Assembly: GCA_025459175.1 (NCBI GenBank)
Contig: JALORC010000010.1
Location: 25,415 to 89,414 of the forward strand
Length of the DNA stretch: 64,000 nt
Reading direction: 5' to 3'
Source: Planctomycetota bacterium
GTDB taxonomy: Bacteria; Planctomycetota; UBA1135; UBA2386
Below are positions 11,527 to 21,052 of the stretch, piece by piece. Position numbers and translations under genes: made by a program. Positions within the stretch are counted from its first letter, which is position 1; each line of letters starts with the position of its first letter. The notes beneath the pieces are model-generated. The model had not been told where the DNA came from. It worked only from the letters and a program-made list of their open reading frames with translations, and did not search any database.

Positions 11527-13065
11527 TCAGAAGACGCCGATCGTCGCCACCAACGCGTTGCTGCTGGTGTTCTGCAAGAAGTTGAGGTTGGCGTCGACCT
11601 CGAGCGCAACCAGCTGCTGATGCAGCACGACACCGGCGAGCGATGGCGTGTTCGGCAGCACGAGCTGCGCGTCGACGGTGCCGGTCGTCGTCAGGACGGC
11701 GTCCACGACGTCCGGCGAAGCCAGCAGCGTGCAGCCTCCAGGCGACGGCGGCAGCACGGCAGCCAGCGGGATCGACGTCGCGCTGAAGCCGTTGACCACG
11801 GCCACGAACGCGAACGAAGGCAGGCCCGTGCCGCGGGTGCGGTAGGTCGAGCCGGTCCACGGCAGCGAGAGCGCGCTGTAGGCGTTGGCGCCACCGGAGC
11901 TCGCGCACGCGGCGCCGGCGGCGGCCACCAAGGCCGGGCAGGGCGTCGCGTAGCGGGCAACCCTCGCGGCCGGCTGACCGCCGGCGGTCGTGAAGTTCCC
12001 ACCCGCGACGAGGTCGCCGCTCGGCCCCAAGGCGAGGGCGTAGACTCTGCCGCTCAGCCCGCTCGTCCCGCTGCCCAGCGCCGACCAGGCGCTGCCATTC
12101 CAGCGCGCGATGTTGTTCGCGGCGACGCCACCGGCGGTCGTGAACTGCCCACCCGCGATGAGGTCGCCGTTCGGCAGCACGGCCAGGGCGACGACCGTGC
12201 CGTTGATCCCGCTGCCCAGCGCCGACCAGGCGCTGCCATTCCAGAGCGCGATGTTGTTCGCGGCAACGCCGCCGGCGACCGTGAAGATCCCACCCACGAC
12301 GAGGTCACCGTTCGGTAGCACGACCAAAGACAAGGCCTGCCCGGAGCCAACGGTCGCCCCCAAGCCGCTCCCCAAAGCCGACCAAGAAGCTCCGTCCCAC
12401 CGGGCGATGTTGGAGGCGAAACTCGTCCCTGCGCTACCGAAACGCCCACCGGCAATCAGGTCGCCGTTCGGCAGCACGGCCAGGGTGCGGAGCACGCCGC
12501 CGGTCCCGCCGCCCAGCGCCGACCAGGTGCTGCCGTTCCAGCGCGCGATGTTGCTCGCGGCGCTGCCGCCGGCGGTCGTGAAATTCCCAGCCGCGACGAG
12601 GTCGCCGTTCGGCAGCACGGCCAGGGCGCCGACTTCGCCGGTAGTCCCACTGCCCAATGCAGACCAGGCGCTGCCGTTCCAGCGGGCGATGAAGGTCGCA
12701 ACGGTGCCGCCGGCCATCGTGAAGAGGCCCCCCGCGACCAGGTCGCCGTTCGGCAGCACGGCCAGAGCCTGGACGTCGCTGGAAGCGAAGCCCACCGTCA
12801 TCCCGCTGCCAAATGTCGACCAGGCGCTGCCATTCCAGCGCGCGATGTTGCTCGCGGCGATGCCACCGGCGGTCGTGAACACCCCACCCGCGACGAGGTC
12901 CCCATTGGGCAGGAAGGCCACGTCAAAGACGATGCTGCCAGCGCCACCTCCCAATGCCGACCACTGCGGCGTGCACTGGGCCGCGGCCGAGCCGACCGCA
13001 GCGATGAGGGGCACGAACAGGGAACGAGCAGCAGCTGCCGCGAGGCGACGAAGGGAGGTTTGCAT
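11527..13065 (-). CDS. Secreted repeat protein ([10 protein letters not shown] family)
   Basis: Start MQTSLRRLAAAAARSLFVPLIAAVGSAAAQC; repeats plus shared C-term ending NALVATIGVF. Confidence 0.88.
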   Translation of the reverse strand: MQTSLRRLAAAAARSLFVPLIAAVGSAAAQCTPQWSALGGGAGSIVFDVAFLPNGDLVAGGVFTTAGGIAASNIARWNGSAWSTFGSGMTVGFASSDVQALAVLPNGDLVAGGLFTMAGGTVATFIARWNGSAWSALGSGTTGEVGALAVLPNGDLVAAGNFTTAGGSAASNIARWNGSTWSALGGGTGGVLRTLAVLPNGDLIAGGRFGSAGTSFASNIARWDGASWSALGSGLGATVGSGQALSLVVLPNGDLVVGGIFTVAGGVAANNIALWNGSAWSALGSGINGTVVALAVLPNGDLIAGGQFTTAGGVAANNIARWNGSAWSALGSGTSGLSGRVYALALGPSGDLVAGGNFTTAGGQPAARVARYATPCPALVAAAGAACASSGGANAYSALSLPWTGSTYRTRGTGLPSFAFVAVVNGFSATSIPLAAVLPPSPGGCTLLASPDVVDAVLTTTGTVDAQLVLPNTPSLAGVVLHQQLVALEVDANLNFLQNTSSNALVATIGVF

Positions 13066-13338
13066 TCGGGTTTGGTGCGCAGGGTGCCGAGGACGACTGC
13101 CGCGAACCGCGTGGTCACCAATGGCCGCGCTTCTGGTTCTGGGGCTACTGCTATATGCACTGATGCGCCGACGCAACCCGCCCTCGGTATGCACCATGGA
13201 CGGCTCGGGGCGGCGGCGGCCGACGGTCCTTCGACGCTCCGCCGTCGGCATACCGTGACGCCCGGGCACGCCGTCGACGCCGACGCCGCGCCGTGAGGGC
13301 GAGGCGCGTCGGTATGCTCCTTGCGGTCGTTCGCCATC

Positions 13339-15846
13339 ATGAGCTCCCCCATGCGCCAGCTCGCACCCATGGCCGTCGTCGGCCTCGCCCTCGCCCTTCC
13401 CGGCCAGACCCGTCAGTTCGACTGGGATGCACACCGCGGCCCGACGGTCTTGCTGCCGGGCAGCGCCGTGACGCTCGCCGGCGGCGATGTCGACGGCAAC
13501 GGCAGCCTCGACGTCATGCTGTCGCGCACGACGCCGTGGCCACCACGCACCGACCTGCTGCTGTTGCGCCAACAAGGCGGCACCTTCACGCAGACCTTCC
13601 TGGGCGCGAGCCAAGGCGCCAACGGCTTCCTACCACGCGTCGACATCTCGCTGGTGGATCTGGATGCCGACGGGGACCTCGACGCGGCATTGCTGGTCAG
13701 TCTCGAGCTCGGCTCGTGGACGACCCGGTTCACCACCTATCGCAACGACGGCAGCGGTGGGTTCCTGGTCCAGGGCTCGGTCTCGCTGCCAGGCCTCGGC
13801 GAGCCAATGCTCAGCGTGGCGGACGTCGATGGCGACGGCGACCGGGACGTGGTCGTCGCGGGACGCACCACCAATGGCCAGGCACTGCCGGCGGTGCTGC
13901 TGCAGCACGACGGCCAGTTCGGCTTCCACCAAGCGACCAACGGACTGCCGGCGACCCCGGTGACGGCCCCACAGTTCGCGGATCTGGATGGCGATCAGGA
14001 TCCAGACCTGCTGGTCGTCGATGGGAGCGGCAACGTCCTGGCCTGGACCAACCAGGGCGGCACATTCGCCGGCGGCCCGGTGGCGGCGGTGGCCGCCCGC
14101 TACGTGGTGGCAGGCGACCTCGATGGCGACGGCGACCAGGACGGGCTCGCGCAGCGCGCCGACGGCAGCCTCTGGGCCTTGGCCAACACCGGCGCCGGGT
14201 TCACCACGCAGGCGCTCACGGGCGCCGGCGTCGCCACCAGCCAGCGCCCCGTGCTGGCCGACCTGGACGGCGATCTGGATCTCGACGTGGCCGTGGTGGT
14301 CGACGGCGAACTGCGCGTGCTGCACAACGGCGGCGCCTCCAGCTTCACCAGCACCGGGCTCACCGGCACCGGCACCGTGGCCACCGGCGATGCCAACCAG
14401 GACGGCATCGCCGATCTGCTCTTCACCGGGAACGGCCAGGGCGTGGGGGTCGCGCTCGGCCAGCCAGGCAATCTCGTGTTCGACCCGGTCTGGCTGCGGG
14501 CGGCCTACTCGCCGGTGGCGGGGCGCGGCTTCACCGAGCAGGTCGCCGATCTCGACGGCGACGACCGGGTCGATGTCGTGCAACAGGACAACTACCAGGT
14601 GATCGTGCGTCGCAACCGCGGCGTCGGCGAGTGGTCGACCGTGTCGATCGCGCTGCCGTTCCTGCGGCCGAAGGTGCGCGCCGCGGACCTCGACGGCGAC
14701 GGGGACCAGGACCTCGTGGTCACCAACAACGAGACCAGCGGTGGCATGCTGGTCTTGCGCCACGACCCGGGCTTCACGTTCACCACGGTGTTGCAACCGA
14801 ATCCCGGCTACGTCAACGTGGCCGGCATCGGCGACTTCGATGGCGACCAGCGCGCCGACCTGCTGCTCGGCACGGGTGCGGGTCTGCAGCTGCGGCGCAG
14901 CCTCGGCGCCGGGGTGTTTGCACCGCCCGTCACCGTCCATCCTGCCTACGCCCCCAACTCCCGGGTCGGGGTCTGGGACTTCGACGCGGACGCGGACCTC
15001 GACCTCTTGGTCAAGCAGAACTCGACGCAGTGCATGGCCCTGCTGACCAACGACGGCAACGGCAGCTTCACCGTCACCGACGCGTGCGCCGCGAACGTGC
15101 CGAGCTACCTGACCTACAGCAGCGACGTCGAACTGGTGGACCTCGACGGCGACGGCGACCCGGAGCTGTTCGCCGGGACCTACGGCAGCGGCCAGGTGTT
15201 CGTCAACGTCGGGGGCAGCTACCAGGCCGGGCAGGTGATCCAAGGGGTCTTCGGTTCCGCGCTGATGCAGCCGCTGTTCGCCGACTGGGACGCCGACGGC
15301 GACCAGGACCTGTTGCAGCTCGGTGGCCCACCCCAACTGTGGCTCAACGCCGGCAATGGCCTGCTGGTGGACTCCGGCCAGGCCCGGGTCGGCTGGACCG
15401 AGTTCTCGGCGGCCGGTGCCGGGGACCTCGACGGCGACGGCGACATCGATCCGGTCGGCGTGCTCGGGCTGTCGCTGCAGCATCGCTCGAACCACCAACG
15501 CTCGGCCAGTTCGTTGACGGCACCGACGCCCGGCGGCCAGATGCAGGTGCGATATGCGCACGACCCCGGCATCGCGACCGGCAACACGCTGTGCATTCCG
15601 ATCCTGACGCTGGCCCGCCGCCCGACGCCACTGCGGGTCCCGGGCATCGCGGGCTCGCTGCAGATCGACATGACCACGGCCGTGCTGTTGCCAGCCCTGG
15701 TGTTCCCGGCCCCGAACGGCACGGCGACGTCGGCATTCGCCATTCCGTTGCAGCCGGGGTTGCTCGGTTTCGACCTCCATGGGCAGGGCGTGATGCTGAA
15801 CACCGCGGCGATGTTCTCGCCGGCGATCCACGAGCGCATCCTGTAG
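13339..15846 (+). CDS. Secreted FG-GAP/VCBS-repeat protein
   Basis: Many DLDGDGDxD motifs (ADLDGDGDQDLVV, VDLDGDGDPELFAG); signal peptide MSSPMRQLAPMAVVGLALALPGQ. Confidence 0.88.
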   Translation: MSSPMRQLAPMAVVGLALALPGQTRQFDWDAHRGPTVLLPGSAVTLAGGDVDGNGSLDVMLSRTTPWPPRTDLLLLRQQGGTFTQTFLGASQGANGFLPRVDISLVDLDADGDLDAALLVSLELGSWTTRFTTYRNDGSGGFLVQGSVSLPGLGEPMLSVADVDGDGDRDVVVAGRTTNGQALPAVLLQHDGQFGFHQATNGLPATPVTAPQFADLDGDQDPDLLVVDGSGNVLAWTNQGGTFAGGPVAAVAARYVVAGDLDGDGDQDGLAQRADGSLWALANTGAGFTTQALTGAGVATSQRPVLADLDGDLDLDVAVVVDGELRVLHNGGASSFTSTGLTGTGTVATGDANQDGIADLLFTGNGQGVGVALGQPGNLVFDPVWLRAAYSPVAGRGFTEQVADLDGDDRVDVVQQDNYQVIVRRNRGVGEWSTVSIALPFLRPKVRAADLDGDGDQDLVVTNNETSGGMLVLRHDPGFTFTTVLQPNPGYVNVAGIGDFDGDQRADLLLGTGAGLQLRRSLGAGVFAPPVTVHPAYAPNSRVGVWDFDADADLDLLVKQNSTQCMALLTNDGNGSFTVTDACAANVPSYLTYSSDVELVDLDGDGDPELFAGTYGSGQVFVNVGGSYQAGQVIQGVFGSALMQPLFADWDADGDQDLLQLGGPPQLWLNAGNGLLVDSGQARVGWTEFSAAGAGDLDGDGDIDPVGVLGLSLQHRSNHQRSASSLTAPTPGGQMQVRYAHDPGIATGNTLCIPILTLARRPTPLRVPGIAGSLQIDMTTAVLLPALVFPAPNGTATSAFAIPLQPGLLGFDLHGQGVMLNTAAMFSPAIHERIL

Positions 15847-15884
15847 GCGACGGGCGACAGCGACGCGCCTGCGGCGTCTGGGCC

Positions 15885-15965
15885 CAAGGCAACGTGTCCG
15901 CTACACCGATCACGATTCCCTGATCGTGTCTGGTATCCCGGCCACGTTCCCAGAATCGACCTGCT
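15885..15965 (+). repeat. Orphan degenerate copy of the palindromic leader found upstream of the 21053 ATPase gene
   Basis: aaggcaacgtgtccgctacaccgatcacgattccctgatcgtgtctggtatcccggccacgttcccagaatcgacctgctg parallels 20988-21066. Confidence 0.8.
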
Positions 15966-16060
15966 GCCGCTGTGGTTCGCAGCGGCCGGTCTGGCCCAGC
16001 AATCGCGGGTCACGCTGACCACGGACACCTATCCCGTCGGGGAGCGGGCTGTTTGGTGGT

Positions 16061-16150
16061 CGCGAACGGTGGAGGGGGCGCAATGAGCCCGCGGGACCGG
16101 CTGGACGGGCCGGAGATCGGGCGGCAAGCTGGCGCGCCTGGTCCGGGACG
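16061..16150 (+). repeat. Dispersed repeat R1 copy
   Basis: gtggagggggcgcaatgagcccgcgggaccggctggacgggccggagatcgggcggcaagctggcgcgcctggtccgggac, near-matching the complement of 39757-39862. Confidence 0.75.
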
Positions 16151-16178
16151 ACTGCCTGACCTTCATCGGGGCTCTGCG

Positions 16179-18725
16179 ATGTCCAACATGCCTTGCGTGT
16201 CGCCGTTCCTGTTCTGCCTCCTGACGCTGTTGTCCGGCTGGTGCATGCCGCGGATCGCGGTCGCCCAATGCGTGCCGCAATGGTTGCCGGGGGATGGAGT
16301 GCCCGGGGTCACCGATACACAGATCAGTGCCGCCATCAAGTGGGATCCGGACGGTGCTGGTCCGCTGACGCCGCGCGTGGTGTGCGGCGGCCACTTCAAT
16401 GTCGCCGGCAACGTCGTCGCCAATCGCATCGCCGCGTACGAGCCCGCGACCGGCACCTGGTCGGCGCTGGGGAGCGGGATGGGCAGCCCGGTCACAACCC
16501 TCGCCGCGATGCCGAACGGCGATCTCGTCGCGGGAGGGCTCTTCTTCAGCGCCGGCGGCGTCGCCGCGAACCGCATCGCGCGCTGGAACGGCACCGCCTG
16601 GTCGGCGCTGGGGAGCGGACTGAACTTCCAGGCCCAAGCCCTCGCCGTGCTGCCGAACGGTGACCTGGTGGCGGGTGGATTCCTGACGACTGCCGGCGGC
16701 GTCGCTGTGAACTACATCGCGCGTTGGGATGGCATCACGTGGTCGGGGCTGGGGAGCGGCATGAACAACTGGATCAACGCCCTTGTCGTGCTACCGAACG
16801 GCGACCTCGTTGCCGGTGGGGAGTTCACGAGTGCCGGCGGCGTCGCGGCGAACTACATCGCGCGCTGGAACGGCAGTACCTGGTCCCCACTTGGTAGCGG
16901 GATGAACGGCGGCGTTACTGCCCTCACCGTGATGCCCAACGGCGACCTGGTTGCGGGTGGGGTTTTCACGACCGCCGGTGGCGTAGCTGCGAACACCATC
17001 GCGCGCTGGGATGGCAGCACGTGGTCGGCTCTCGGCAGCGGGATGAGCGACGTGGTCCGTCGCTTTGCCGTGATGCCGAACGGCGACCTCGTAGCGGCTG
17101 GAGATTTCACGCTTGTCGACGGCGTTGCCGCGAACTTCATTGCGCGCTGGAACGGCAGCTCGTGGGCCGCGCTCGGGATCGGGCTGAATGCACGGGCCCA
17201 AGCCCTCGCTGTGCTGCCGAACGGCGACCTCTTCGTTGGTGGGCAGTTCACGACCGCAGGCGGCGTCGCCGCGAACCTCATCGCGCAATGGAATGGCAGC
17301 GTGTGGTCGGCGCTGGCAAACGGAATGAACGATGCTGTCGCTGCTCTCACCGTATTGCCGAACGGCGACCTCGTCGCGGGTGGTGATTTCACGGTCACAG
17401 GTGGGATCGCCGCGAACCGGATCGCGCGCTCGGATGGCAGCACGTGGTCAGCGCTGGGGAGTGGCATGGACGGCTCAGTTCGTGCCCTCGCGGTGCTGTC
17501 GAACGGCGACCTCGTCGCGGGTGGTGATTTCACGGCCGCAGGTGGGATCGCCGCGAACCGCATCGCGCGCTGGGATGGCAGCACGTGGTCAGCGCTGGGG
17601 AGTGGCATGGACGGCTCTGTTCGCGCCCTCGCGGTGCTGTCGAACGGCGACCTGGTGGCTGGGGGGGCATTCACGACTGCCGGCGGCGTCGCCACGAACT
17701 TCATAGCGCTCTGGGATGGCAGCTCGTGGACGGCGCTGGGGAGCGGGATGAACGGCTCCGTCACGGCCCTCGCGGTGCTGTCGAATGGCGACTTCATCGC
17801 AGGTGGGCAGTTCACGACCGCCGGCGGCGTCGCCGCAAACCGCATCGCGGGCTGGGATGGCAGCACGTGGTCAGCGCTGGGGAGTGGGGTGAACAGCTCC
17901 GTCACGGCCCTCGCGGTGCTGCCGAATGGCGACTTCGTCGCGGGTGGGCAGTTCACGACTGCCGGCGGCGTCGCCGCGAACCGCATCGCACGCTGGAATG
18001 GCAGCGCGTGGTCGGCGCTGGGGAGCGGGCTGGGCAACATCCCGCGTAGCCTTGCCGTACTGCCGAATGGCGACTTCGTCGCGGGTGGGCAGTTCACGAC
18101 TGCCGGCGGCGTCGCTGCGAACCGCATCGCGCGCTGGAATGGCAGCACGTGGTCGGCGCTGGGGAGCGGGATGATCAGCAATGCCAGTGACAGTCCGCCG
18201 GCTGTCACGCGAGCCCTTGCCGTGCTACCGAACGGCCAACTCGCTGCAGGCGGCTACTTCTGGATCGCCGGTGGCCAGGCCTCCGCCTACCTCGCACGCT
18301 ACGCCACGCCCTGCGTCGCCAGCGTCGTCACCTCGGGTGCCCCCTGCGCCAGTTCTGGTGGCGCGAACACCTACGCCGCCCTGACGCAGCCGTGGACGGG
18401 CGCCGTCTACCGCACGCGCGGCTCCGGTTTGCCGGCCTTCGCGTTCGTGGCGGTGGTCAATGGCTTTGGCGGCACGGCCATACCGCTCGCTGCGTTGCTG
18501 TCGCCGTCGCCGGCGGGCTGTACGCTGTGGGCTGCGCCGGACGTGGTCGACATCATGATTGCGAATGCCGGCACGGTCGATGCGCAGATCGTTCTGCCCA
18601 ACACGCCGTCGCTCGCCGGGCTGGTGCTGCACCAGCAGCTGTTGCCGTTGGAGGTCGACGCCCAACTCAACTTCGTGCAAGTCACTGGCACGAATGGCCT
18701 CGTCGCGACGATCGGCACGTTCTGA
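16179..18725 (+). CDS. Secreted repeat protein with ~14 tandem [10 protein letters not shown] units
   Basis: Start MSNMPCVSPFLFCLLTLLSGWCMPRIAVAQC; 47-aa (141-bp) repeat unit; shared C-term ending NGLVATIGTF. Confidence 0.9.
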   Translation: MSNMPCVSPFLFCLLTLLSGWCMPRIAVAQCVPQWLPGDGVPGVTDTQISAAIKWDPDGAGPLTPRVVCGGHFNVAGNVVANRIAAYEPATGTWSALGSGMGSPVTTLAAMPNGDLVAGGLFFSAGGVAANRIARWNGTAWSALGSGLNFQAQALAVLPNGDLVAGGFLTTAGGVAVNYIARWDGITWSGLGSGMNNWINALVVLPNGDLVAGGEFTSAGGVAANYIARWNGSTWSPLGSGMNGGVTALTVMPNGDLVAGGVFTTAGGVAANTIARWDGSTWSALGSGMSDVVRRFAVMPNGDLVAAGDFTLVDGVAANFIARWNGSSWAALGIGLNARAQALAVLPNGDLFVGGQFTTAGGVAANLIAQWNGSVWSALANGMNDAVAALTVLPNGDLVAGGDFTVTGGIAANRIARSDGSTWSALGSGMDGSVRALAVLSNGDLVAGGDFTAAGGIAANRIARWDGSTWSALGSGMDGSVRALAVLSNGDLVAGGAFTTAGGVATNFIALWDGSSWTALGSGMNGSVTALAVLSNGDFIAGGQFTTAGGVAANRIAGWDGSTWSALGSGVNSSVTALAVLPNGDFVAGGQFTTAGGVAANRIARWNGSAWSALGSGLGNIPRSLAVLPNGDFVAGGQFTTAGGVAANRIARWNGSTWSALGSGMISNASDSPPAVTRALAVLPNGQLAAGGYFWIAGGQASAYLARYATPCVASVVTSGAPCASSGGANTYAALTQPWTGAVYRTRGSGLPAFAFVAVVNGFGGTAIPLAALLSPSPAGCTLWAAPDVVDIMIANAGTVDAQIVLPNTPSLAGLVLHQQLLPLEVDAQLNFVQVTGTNGLVATIGTF
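16480..18175 (+). repeat. 141-bp in-frame tandem repeat array within the 16179 CDS
   Basis: Unit e.g. ctgtcgaacggcgacctcgtcgcgggtggtgatttcacg at 17496 recurs at 17637 (141 bp later), with near-identical neighbouring units. Confidence 0.85.
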
Positions 18726-19177
18726 CCTACCGCCGCAGGCGGACCTCGAGCGGGTTCGCCGCACGTCGCGGCAATGGCGGCGGGGTTGCATTGGGAGCAA
18801 CATCGAGTCGTGTTCGCCTCGCCATTTGCCCGAACCGTAGGCCGTTCGCCGGCGAGCTGAGGCAGTGAGCATCGCTACCTGAGGTAGCTCGGCCCGACCG
18901 GCGCGGGCGGCCTGACGCGGCTCGCCCACGCGCAGCTCATGTTCGGCGGCCAGCACCCCTTCGTCGCCGCTCACTGCCGGTCACGACCTCGCCCGACGGC
19001 AACTGCGCATGTGCTCGCACCGCCGAGCCAGGGCGCCGGCCCGACGCGCAGCAGTTCTTGGCACCTCGCCCGGGGACCAGCAGCTACGCTTTCGCGTGGA
19101 TGGCCCCACGCCGGCTGTCCGTTGGCGCCACGACGTCCAGGTCTGCTGGACCACCGCGACCGCTCGAGGAGAACATC

Positions 19178-20812
19178 ATGCCGCTGCCCCTCATCGTCGT
19201 GTGCTTGCTCTCGTCCGCCTGCGTCGCGCAGTCGATCCTGCCGCCACCGCCGGTTCCGCCCGGCAACCCGATGGCCCCGGACAAGGTCCTGCTCGGCAAG
19301 ATCCTGTTCTGGGAAGAGCAGCTCAGCTCGTCGCGTTCGATCGCCTGCGGCAGCTGCCACCTGCCCGGCAATGGCGGCACCGACCCGCGCGCCGCCACCA
19401 GCCTCCATCCGGGGCTCGACGGTGTCTTCGGCAGCGCGGACGACGTGCACGGCTCGCCCGGCGTCGTCCATCACGACGCGACCTTCGCGCCTATCCCCAC
19501 GGCGACCTTCGGAATGGAGACGCAGGTCACCCGCCGACGCGCAGGATCGATGATCAATGCCGCCTACGCGACGACGCTGTTCGCGGACGGCCGGGCCACG
19601 GGCACGTTCCGTGATCCCGTCACCGGCGCGATCGTGCTGCCGACCGGTGGCGCGCTCGAGAGCCAGATCACGGAGCCACCGACGAGCGCCGTCGAGATGG
19701 GCTACGACGGCCGCACCTGGAACGATGTCGCCGGCAGTCTGGCGACGATGACACCGCTGGGCCTTGCACACGAAGTGCCCGACAAGCTGGCGGCGTTCAT
19801 CAACGACCGCAGCTACCCGCAGCTGTTCGCCGACGTGTTCGGCAGCCCCGGCATCACCCCGCAGCGCATCATCTTCGCGATCGCCGCCTACGAGCGCACG
19901 CTGGTCAGCGATCAGTCCCGTTTCGATCGTTACCTGGCCGGCCAGTTGCAACTGACGCCGCTCGAGCAACAGGGTCTGCAGCGCTTCCAAGTGCTGTGCG
20001 CCAGTTGCCACACCGACCTGGACCCTTCGGTGCTGACGACGGGGCCGGTGCTCGCGGACTTCCGCAACATCGGCGTGCGTCCGGTGGCGGAGGACCTGGG
20101 GCGACAGGAGGTCACCGGCAACAGCGCGGACCGCGGCAAGTTCCGCGTCACCGGCCTGCGCAACGTCGCGCTGCGCACCCGGTTCTTCCACAACGGCGGC
20201 GCGAGCTCGCTGACCGAGGTGCTGGACTTCTACCAGCGCGGCGGCGACTTCACCGACAACCTCGACCCGCTGATTCCGGCGACGGCGGCGCAGATGACGG
20301 CCGCCGACCATCCGCCGCTGCTGGCGCTGCTGTCGGCATTGACCGACCCGCGCGTCGCCAACGAACAGGCACCGTTCGATCGACCGACGCTGTGGCTCGA
20401 GGGGCCGCTGCTGCCCCGCCGGGTCGGCATCGGCACCGGCGGCACCTACCCGATGGCGCCGCGCGCCACTTCGGTCGGGCCCGCCTACTTCGGCAACGAT
20501 GTGTTCGGCATCGGCATGGATCGGATCGCACCCTGGCTCATCTGCGGCGTGCTGGTGAACCCCGTCGGCCAGGAACAGCCGATTCCCGTGCTGGGGCATT
20601 GGTTGAACGTCAGCCCGATCGGGCCGCAGATCCTGCCGCTGACGCTGTCGTTGCCGGCGGCCAACGGCGGCAGCTACGCCAACTGGGTGTTCCACGTGCC
20701 GCCGTCTTCGATTCCGCCCGGCGTGTTCTGGTTCCAGTGGTTCGCGCTCGATCCCAACGGACCGAACGGCTTCGCCACGGCCAACGGCATGCGCATCGTC
20801 ATGCACCCGTAG
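19178..20812 (+). CDS. Di-haem cytochrome c peroxidase-like protein with extra C-terminal domain
   Basis: KVLLGKILFWEEQLSSSRSIACGSCH; LQRFQVLCASCHTDL; KFRVTGLRNVALRTRFFHNGG; two CxxCH motifs. Confidence 0.9.
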   Translation: MPLPLIVVCLLSSACVAQSILPPPPVPPGNPMAPDKVLLGKILFWEEQLSSSRSIACGSCHLPGNGGTDPRAATSLHPGLDGVFGSADDVHGSPGVVHHDATFAPIPTATFGMETQVTRRRAGSMINAAYATTLFADGRATGTFRDPVTGAIVLPTGGALESQITEPPTSAVEMGYDGRTWNDVAGSLATMTPLGLAHEVPDKLAAFINDRSYPQLFADVFGSPGITPQRIIFAIAAYERTLVSDQSRFDRYLAGQLQLTPLEQQGLQRFQVLCASCHTDLDPSVLTTGPVLADFRNIGVRPVAEDLGRQEVTGNSADRGKFRVTGLRNVALRTRFFHNGGASSLTEVLDFYQRGGDFTDNLDPLIPATAAQMTAADHPPLLALLSALTDPRVANEQAPFDRPTLWLEGPLLPRRVGIGTGGTYPMAPRATSVGPAYFGNDVFGIGMDRIAPWLICGVLVNPVGQEQPIPVLGHWLNVSPIGPQILPLTLSLPAANGGSYANWVFHVPPSSIPPGVFWFQWFALDPNGPNGFATANGMRIVMHP

Positions 20813-21000
20813 CCACCGGTTGGCGTCGCCATGGAATGCGCCCGGCCCCATGGGGGAATGGGGGCGCTGTCTCGCTCGACGGAATCGAGCGCTGTCCGCC
20901 GCCTTGCGCCCTTCTTGGTCACCGTCGCAATCGAGTTCCGGAACCGCTGCCGGCGAAGCGGTGGGCCTTCCTCCAGCATCGGGCAGAAGGCAACGTGTCC

Positions 21001-21040
21001 GGTATACCGATCACGATTCCCTGATCGTGTCTGGTATACC
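21001..21040 (+). promoter_or_regulatory. Nested palindrome, candidate operator upstream of ATPase gene
   Basis: GGTATACC-GAT-CACGAT-TCCCTG-ATCGTG-TCT-GGTATACC ends 12 bp before the ATG at 21053. Confidence 0.7.
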
Positions 21041-21052
21041 CTCCACGTTTCC

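Noticed and set aside
13293-15923. 876-aa alternative-frame ORF
   Set aside because: Overlaps the clear FG-GAP protein in another frame; Arg-rich shadow translation
16480-18175. Regular repeats considered as a CRISPR array
   Set aside because: Units are contiguous, in frame, 141 bp, with no unique spacers; they encode a protein repeat
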